Source of the DNA: Intrasporangiaceae bacterium
Lineage (GTDB): Bacteria; Actinomycetota; Actinomycetes; Actinomycetales; Dermatophilaceae
Direction of reading: 5' to 3'
DNA: 44,364 bases
Assembly (NCBI GenBank): GCA_012518475.1
Contig: JAAYSB010000006.1
Location: 1 to 44,364 of the forward strand
A program made the position numbers and the translations under genes. The notes under the pieces were generated by a model, which had not been told where the DNA came from, did not search any database, and saw nothing but the letters and a program-made list of their open reading frames with translations. Shown in pieces: positions 40,266 through 44,364 of the stretch. Numbering within the stretch: the stretch's first letter is position 1; each line of letters begins with the position of its first letter.

Positions 40266-41876
40266 ATGCCTCCTGCAGAGAACGGTTCCTGGCTGACCGA
40301 CGCCGTCATCTACGAGATCTACCCGCAGTCCTTCCAGGACACGAACGGGGACGGGATCGGCGATCTGCGAGGCGTCATCGACCGGCTCGACTACATCGCC
40401 TCGCTCGGCGTCGACGCGATCTGGTTCAACCCGTGCTTCGCCTCGCCGTTCTTCGACGCTGGCTACGACGTCGCCGACTACCTGCAGATCGCACCGCGCT
40501 ACGGGACGAACGACGACATGGTCGAGCTCATCGACAAGGCGCGCGAGCGGGGGATCCGGATCATCCTCGACCTCGTCGCCGGGCACACCTCGATCGAGCA
40601 CGAGTGGTTCCAGGTCGAGCTGCACGCGGATGGCCCGAGTCCTGAGGGAGACCGCTACATCTGGCGTGAGGACGAACCTGCCAGCGGCTGGGCCAACGAC
40701 GTCCCCGGGCAGCCGGCGTGGGTCCGCTCACCCGGGCCGCGTCAGGGCTGGTACCTCAAGAACTTCTACGACGAGCAGCCGGCGCTGAACTTCGGCTGGG
40801 TCGAGCCCGATCCCGCCCACCCGTGGCGCCAGCCGGTCGATGCCCCCGGGCCCCTGCGGAACCAGCAGGCGCTCAAGGACATCCTCGACTTCTGGCTGGG
40901 CAAGGGGGTCGCCGGGTTCCGGGTCGACATGGCGTTCTCCCTTGTCAAGGACGAGGGTCTGTTCCAGGGCTGGATCGCCTCGTCGGCAATCTGGCGCAAC
41001 ATCCGCGAGTGGCTGGACGAGGCATACCCCGACGCCGTTCTCATCCCCGAGGGTGAGGAGCCGCGCACAGGGGAGCGGCTCGCGTTCGACGCCGACTTCA
41101 TGCTCGTCATCCACGCCCCGCACGCGAGCCTCTTCGATGACCAGTCAGCCGGGATCCTGCCGTGGCACGAGTCGCGCCGGCCGTTCTTCGGCGCGGCCGG
41201 CGAGGGGTCGACGGGGATGTTCCTCGACACCTGGGCGCTGTATCGCGAAGCCGAACCGGAGCGGAAGGTCATCATCGCCACGGCCGACCACGACTTCAAC
41301 CGGCTCCGCGCCGGACGCACCCCGGAGGAGCTGCGCACGGCCTTCACGTTCCTCTTCACCTGGGGGAGCGTGCCGAGTCTGTACTTCGGTGACGAGATCG
41401 GTATGCGCTATCTGCCGGACATGCCGAACGTCGAGGGCGCGATCTGCAACCCGTCATACAACCGCGCCGGAGCCCGCACGCCGATGCAGTGGGACGCGAC
41501 GGAGAACGCCGGCTTCTCGACGGCTGCGGCCGAGGACCTCTATCTGCCGATCGACCCGGACCCGGACCGGCCCACTGTCGCCGCCCAGGACGGTGTGGAG
41601 GGCTCGACGCTGTCGTTCGTGCGCGAGCTGGTGGCTCTGCGGCGGCAGCATCCGGAGCTCCAGGGGCACGCGTCGACGACGGTTGTCCACGCGGGCTATC
41701 CGTTCGCGTGGCTGCGCGGTGAGAACTACCTCGTCGTCGTCAATCCGCGGCGGGAGGCGGCAGCTATCGAGACGACGGCCGGTGCGGGGATGACCCCGAT
41801 CTTCGGTTCCGGTGCCGAACTCACCGAGGGCGGTGTCGAGGTCGAGGGCTTCGGGTACGGGATCTTCGCGCGGTAG
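40266..41876 (+). CDS. glycoside hydrolase family 13 protein (alpha-glucosidase/trehalose synthase-like)
   Basis: A protein of 536 residues. The N-terminus has the GH13 start WLTDAVIYEIYPQSFQD and the calcium-like loop DTNGDGIGDL. Catalytic residues are Asp221 (GFRVDMAF, nucleophile), Glu262 (IPEGEEP, acid/base) and Asp343 (ATADHDF). The last site is normally NHD; here the Asn is Asp341, which is unusual. The C-terminal 80 residues form the antiparallel beta domain. Oligo-1,6-glucosidase, alpha-glucosidase and trehalose-synthase-type activities remain possible. There is no signal peptide, so it acts on intracellular sugar. TAGGCT lies 6 bases before the ATG (leaderless). Confidence 0.9.
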   Translation: MPPAENGSWLTDAVIYEIYPQSFQDTNGDGIGDLRGVIDRLDYIASLGVDAIWFNPCFASPFFDAGYDVADYLQIAPRYGTNDDMVELIDKARERGIRIILDLVAGHTSIEHEWFQVELHADGPSPEGDRYIWREDEPASGWANDVPGQPAWVRSPGPRQGWYLKNFYDEQPALNFGWVEPDPAHPWRQPVDAPGPLRNQQALKDILDFWLGKGVAGFRVDMAFSLVKDEGLFQGWIASSAIWRNIREWLDEAYPDAVLIPEGEEPRTGERLAFDADFMLVIHAPHASLFDDQSAGILPWHESRRPFFGAAGEGSTGMFLDTWALYREAEPERKVIIATADHDFNRLRAGRTPEELRTAFTFLFTWGSVPSLYFGDEIGMRYLPDMPNVEGAICNPSYNRAGARTPMQWDATENAGFSTAAAEDLYLPIDPDPDRPTVAAQDGVEGSTLSFVRELVALRRQHPELQGHASTTVVHAGYPFAWLRGENYLVVVNPRREAAAIETTAGAGMTPIFGSGAELTEGGVEVEGFGYGIFAR

Positions 41877-41889
41877 GGGCGAATCCCCG

Positions 41890-42468
41890 TCACAGGCTCT
41901 TGCCCAAGGCCTGGGGGAGTACCTCACCCAGCCACGCCTGACTGTCCCGGTGGCTGCGCACGTGCACGATCGGCAGGTCCGGCCGCGTCTCGAGTGCAGC
42001 CGAGATCCGTTGGCGCGTTTTGTGTCTCCTCGACCACGCCCAGCGCACGACGTGCTCCGGGTCTGAGAAGACGGTATGCAGCGGCGGCTCCAGGTTGCCG
42101 TTCCACAGCTCCTCGCTCCGGAGGCTCCGGCGCAGCGTCCGGCCGATCACCTGGCGCATCGCCGTGTGGGTCGGTAGGTCGAGCCAGACGAACAGGTCGG
42201 CCCGCTCCAGCAGCAGTGCGCGGACGCTCGAGTACTGCCACTCGGTCGTCCATGCCGGTTCAGCGGTGAATGCCTCCACGTCGGCGATGAAGGAGTCCCT
42301 CGGGGTCCAGCCCGGCCCGTGATAGAGCGCATCGATCTCGATGTGCGGCACCCGAAGGACGTCGGCGATCCGGGCGGCGAGAGTCGTCTTGCCCACCCCG
42401 GAGGTTCCCGCCACGACCACGCGGGCGGGGCGCGCCGGCAGCGGGTCGGCGGGGGAGAGGAGAGGCAC
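41890..42468 (-). CDS. P-loop adenylate-kinase-like protein (FlaR-type)
   Basis: A protein of 192 residues. Walker A is GTSGVGKTT (21-29), followed by HIEIDALYHGPGW, the typical beginning of the small ATPases often labelled DNA topology modulation protein FlaR. LFVWLDLPTHTAMRQVIGRTLRRS is a likely lid and nucleotide-binding arginine region. The kinase substrate is unknown and the FlaR name is not evidence of a topology role. The GTG start at 42468 is the first in frame; a weak GAGACT lies 6 bases upstream. It converges on the GH13 gene (stops 13 bases apart). Confidence 0.82.
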   Translation of the reverse strand: MPLLSPADPLPARPARVVVAGTSGVGKTTLAARIADVLRVPHIEIDALYHGPGWTPRDSFIADVEAFTAEPAWTTEWQYSSVRALLLERADLFVWLDLPTHTAMRQVIGRTLRRSLRSEELWNGNLEPPLHTVFSDPEHVVRWAWSRRHKTRQRISAALETRPDLPIVHVRSHRDSQAWLGEVLPQALGKSL

Positions 42469-42530
42469 CCCGGCAGTCTCCCACCGCCGCAGGCTGTCCT
42501 GGCGGGACTCACGCGTCCTAGGCTCGGACC

Positions 42531-43064
42531 ATGCCGCAGTACCTCGCGTTCCTGCGCGCCATCAACCTCGGTGCGAAGCGGAAATTCCCCAAGGCCGACA
42601 TCGTCGCCGCGACGGAGGCGGCCGGGATGACGGACGTGGAGACCCACATCAACACGGGCAACGTCTTCTTCACGAGCACACTTCGCTCACCGGCGAAGGT
42701 CCGCGCGGCACTGGAGAAGGCGTATGCGACCGACCGGGGCTTCGACGTCCCCGCCATCGTCTTCACACCAGAAGAGATCCGCGCGATCACCGAGCGAGGC
42801 ACGCAGCTCCGTGCCGTGAACGAGGACGGTGCGCGGCACTACGTCCAGCTGTTCCATGAGCCGCCGCCGCAGGGGGCAGTCGCTGCTGCTCAGGCGCTCG
42901 GCCTCCCGGGGGAGGAGCTGGTGGTCGAGGGGAGGGCGGCCTACGCCCTCATGCCGGAGGTTGCCGGCTCGCGGCTGACGAACAGCAAGGAGTATGCGGC
43001 GCTCGGCCAGGGGACGGCTCGCACCATCACCGTCCTGCAGGCAATCGTCGAGAAATGGTGCTGA
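42531..43064 (+). CDS. DUF1697 family protein
   Basis: A protein of 177 residues. YLAFLRAINLGAKRKFPKADI near the start, THINTGNVFFTS in the middle and LTNSKEYAALGQGTARTITVL near the end are the DUF1697 signatures. The family fold resembles a ferredoxin-like pair; no reaction is known. TAGGCT lies 6 bases before the ATG (leaderless). It is divergent from the FlaR-type gene across about 60 bases. Confidence 0.92.
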   Translation: MPQYLAFLRAINLGAKRKFPKADIVAATEAAGMTDVETHINTGNVFFTSTLRSPAKVRAALEKAYATDRGFDVPAIVFTPEEIRAITERGTQLRAVNEDGARHYVQLFHEPPPQGAVAAAQALGLPGEELVVEGRAAYALMPEVAGSRLTNSKEYAALGQGTARTITVLQAIVEKWC

Positions 43065-43309
43065 GCACGTCAGCCGCGACCGCTGTGAGATGACCGGCTG
43101 CGCGTGGGCGGCGGGACCTTGTTGCAGGGACGTCTGACAGTGGAAAGGCGTTCTTGAGGTTTCACCCACACCCTGTGATTCCGGGCGATAATCAGGTCAG
43201 CCAGGTCCTGCACACCGCCGACAACGCCGACCTCGCAGAGATCGCAACCGCCGCTTGATCGTGGCGCGCCAGGGTTGATGGGGTCGCTTCCGTGGTGTGG
43301 CATAGAGCC

Positions 43310-44119
43310 ATGCCCGCTCGCGATCAGGTCCTTGCTCTCGTCCAGCCCGCCTTCCAGCCGCCCGAGCTCATGATCGAGACCGCCCGTGCTGCCGAGTCCG
43401 CGGGCATCGACGAGGTCTGGCTGTGGGAGGACTGCTTCTACTCCAGCGGCATCGCCCCCGCCGCAGCGATCCTGAGTGCGACCGAGCGGATGCGCGTCGG
43501 CATCGGCCTGCTTCCCGTGCCGCTGCGGGCCCCGTCCCTGGCTGCGATGGAGATCGCGGCGATGGCGCGGATGTTTCCGGGCAGGTTCCTCCCCGGACTC
43601 GGTCACGGCATCCTCGGCTGGATGGGCCAGGCCGGAGTCCGGGTGGAGTCACCGCTCACCCTCCTCCGCGAGCACCTCTCCGCGATCACCGCGCTGCTCG
43701 ACGGTGAGGAGGTCACTGTCACTGGGCGGTACGTGCGCCTCGACGGGGTCCGGCTGGACTTCCCGCCGGAGGTGATTCCGCCGATCTACATCGGCGGTCG
43801 TGGTCCCAAGACGCTCGCCCTGGGTGGCGAGCTGGCGCACGGCCTCATCCTCGACGACGTCGCGCCGGAGGGCCGGGCCGATCCCGGTCGGGTGCGCGAG
43901 GTCATCGACCACGTGGGCGAGCACAGCGAGCTTGTTGCCTTCCTGTCCACGCCGGACGACGTCACTGCAGACCGGCTCGCGCACGAGGCCGGAACCCTGT
44001 TCGCGGCCGGGATCTCGCGAGTCGCCGCCTTTGCCGGTGGAGTGGACGGACCGCCGAGATCCGGCGATGACATCCGCCGGTTCGTCGATGTGCTCGCTGC
44101 TGCCGGTGGGTGTGGATGA
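43310..44119 (+). CDS. LLM-class (luciferase-like) flavin/F420-dependent oxidoreductase
   Basis: A TIM-barrel protein of 269 residues. The LLM pattern is clear: AESAGIDEVWLWEDCFYSSG, MRVGIGLLPVPLRAPSLAAMEIAAM, RFLPGLGHGILGWMGQAGV, LLREHLSAITALLDGEEVTV and PPIYIGGRGPKTLALGGELAHGLILDDV. These proteins bind FMN or, in actinomycetes, F420; the sequence does not decide which. The ATG at 43310 is chosen; a GTG at 43292 would add six residues. The 245-base stretch before it holds a short open frame ending QVSQVLHTADNADLAEIATAA split near 43258, which I cannot place. Confidence 0.88.
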   Translation: MPARDQVLALVQPAFQPPELMIETARAAESAGIDEVWLWEDCFYSSGIAPAAAILSATERMRVGIGLLPVPLRAPSLAAMEIAAMARMFPGRFLPGLGHGILGWMGQAGVRVESPLTLLREHLSAITALLDGEEVTVTGRYVRLDGVRLDFPPEVIPPIYIGGRGPKTLALGGELAHGLILDDVAPEGRADPGRVREVIDHVGEHSELVAFLSTPDDVTADRLAHEAGTLFAAGISRVAAFAGGVDGPPRSGDDIRRFVDVLAAAGGCG

Positions 44120-44146
44120 GAGCGTGAGTCGGGTGTGCCGTCCACA

Positions 44147-44187
44147 TCAGTGACAGGGTGCCTGGTCAGGCACCGAGGCGTCACTGA
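44147..44187. terminator. nested hairpin between LLM oxidoreductase and Uma2 gene
   Basis: TCAGTGAC (44147-44154) pairs with GTCACTGA (44180-44187), and inside it GGTGCCTG (44157-44164) pairs with CAGGCACC (44167-44174) around GT. It starts 28 bases past the LLM stop and ends 31 bases before the Uma2 ATG, so it is a likely terminator, or possibly an operator for the next gene. Confidence 0.6.
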
Positions 44188-44217
44188 CCCTGGGCATGGT
44201 GATCAGAAAGGTGCACC

Positions 44218-44364
44218 ATGGAGACCATGAGCCTCATGGACGTCGGCAGCTTCACCGTCGAGGATCTCGCGATCTACCGCGAGAAGTGGCAGGACATGAC
44301 CGTCCAGCTGCTCGACGGTGAGCTGGTCGTGTCCCCCAGTCCCGCGTACATGCATCAACTCGAC
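44218..44364 (+). CDS. Uma2-family (DUF820) endonuclease-like protein, N-terminal part
   Basis: The first 49 residues run off the right edge. FTVEDLAIYREKWQDMTVQLLDGELVVSPSPAYMHQ holds the Uma2 pattern in pieces: an acidic helix, then the ELLDGELV-like strand (here VQLLDGELVV) and the SPSP-x-x-x-H turn, which supplies the first His of the PD-(D/E)XK-like site. AAAGG lies about 7 bases before the ATG. The catalytic Asp and Glu/Lys lie beyond the window. The family is of unknown cellular role. Confidence 0.75.
   Translation, partial: METMSLMDVGSFTVEDLAIYREKWQDMTVQLLDGELVVSPSPAYMHQLD

Overview
The window is GC-rich, densely coding chromosomal DNA. Genes are mostly short units of one to three. 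Many start codons lie directly behind a -10-like hexamer with no room for a ribosome-binding site, and the gene set includes a possible mycothiol/DinB-type protein, an LLM-class (F420-type) oxidoreductase and a WS/DGAT acyltransferase. Together these point to an actinomycete. The general gene complement suggests Micrococcales of the Dermatophilaceae/Intrasporangiaceae kind (Janibacter-like); that placement is inference. I see no rRNA, tRNA, CRISPR array, transposase, integrase or phage gene. No gene-free stretch exceeds 300 bases; the longest are 21931-22218, 23651-23938, 6094-6339 and 43065-43309. Apart from the palindrome at 22067-22086, a short 6-bp CCCACC/GGGTGG inverted repeat near 6127 and an unrecognised open frame ending near 43258, they hold nothing I recognise.

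Layout. 1-8.4 kb is mostly minus strand: hexapeptide-repeat protein, ribosome-rescue factor ArfB, an FAD oxidoreductase with a C-terminal Rieske domain, a GntR/ABC-ATPase/permease operon whose ATPase is frameshifted, a truncated hotdog thioesterase, a helical protein of unknown function, an SGNH hydrolase and an aminotransferase. 8.4-16.4 kb: a cysteine desulfhydrase-like PLP enzyme, a metallo-beta-lactamase-fold protein, a BNR-repeat protein, an MFS transporter/GH2 glycosidase operon behind a perfect 17-bp palindrome, and a coupled YqcI/YcgG (heme N-hydroxylase family) plus DUF1989 pair. 16.4-27.4 kb: alpha/beta hydrolase, LURP-one protein, CNNM/CorC-type membrane protein, VKOR, dienelactone hydrolase, YdeI-like and DinB-like proteins, an epimerase-like SDR, a LysE exporter and an M20 amidohydrolase/MFS pair.

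27.6-32.1 kb is a tight three-gene operon: WS/DGAT acyltransferase, a 706-residue protein whose C-terminal half resembles cyanobacterial acyl-ACP reductase, and a classical SDR. Read together they suggest reduction of activated fatty acids to aldehyde and alcohol followed by esterification, i.e. a wax-ester-like pathway. This is the strongest candidate for an under-described system here. 32.1-44.4 kb holds a paired CrcB/Fluc fluoride exporter, an HtrA-type protease, a zinc alcohol dehydrogenase, a coiled-coil protein, a YnfA protein, two GNAT proteins, a PhyH dioxygenase, a DUF5701 protein, a GH13 glycosidase, a P-loop kinase-like protein, a DUF1697 protein, an LLM oxidoreductase and the start of a Uma2-family gene.

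A second layer is a set of repeated hairpins between genes. At least five distinct families occur twice each (864/27457; 9596/40145; 3045/7121; 5240/5327; 17648/17715) and a weaker sixth at 8411/19918. In several families the loops are conserved as well as the arms, so they look like dispersed palindromic elements rather than chance terminators.
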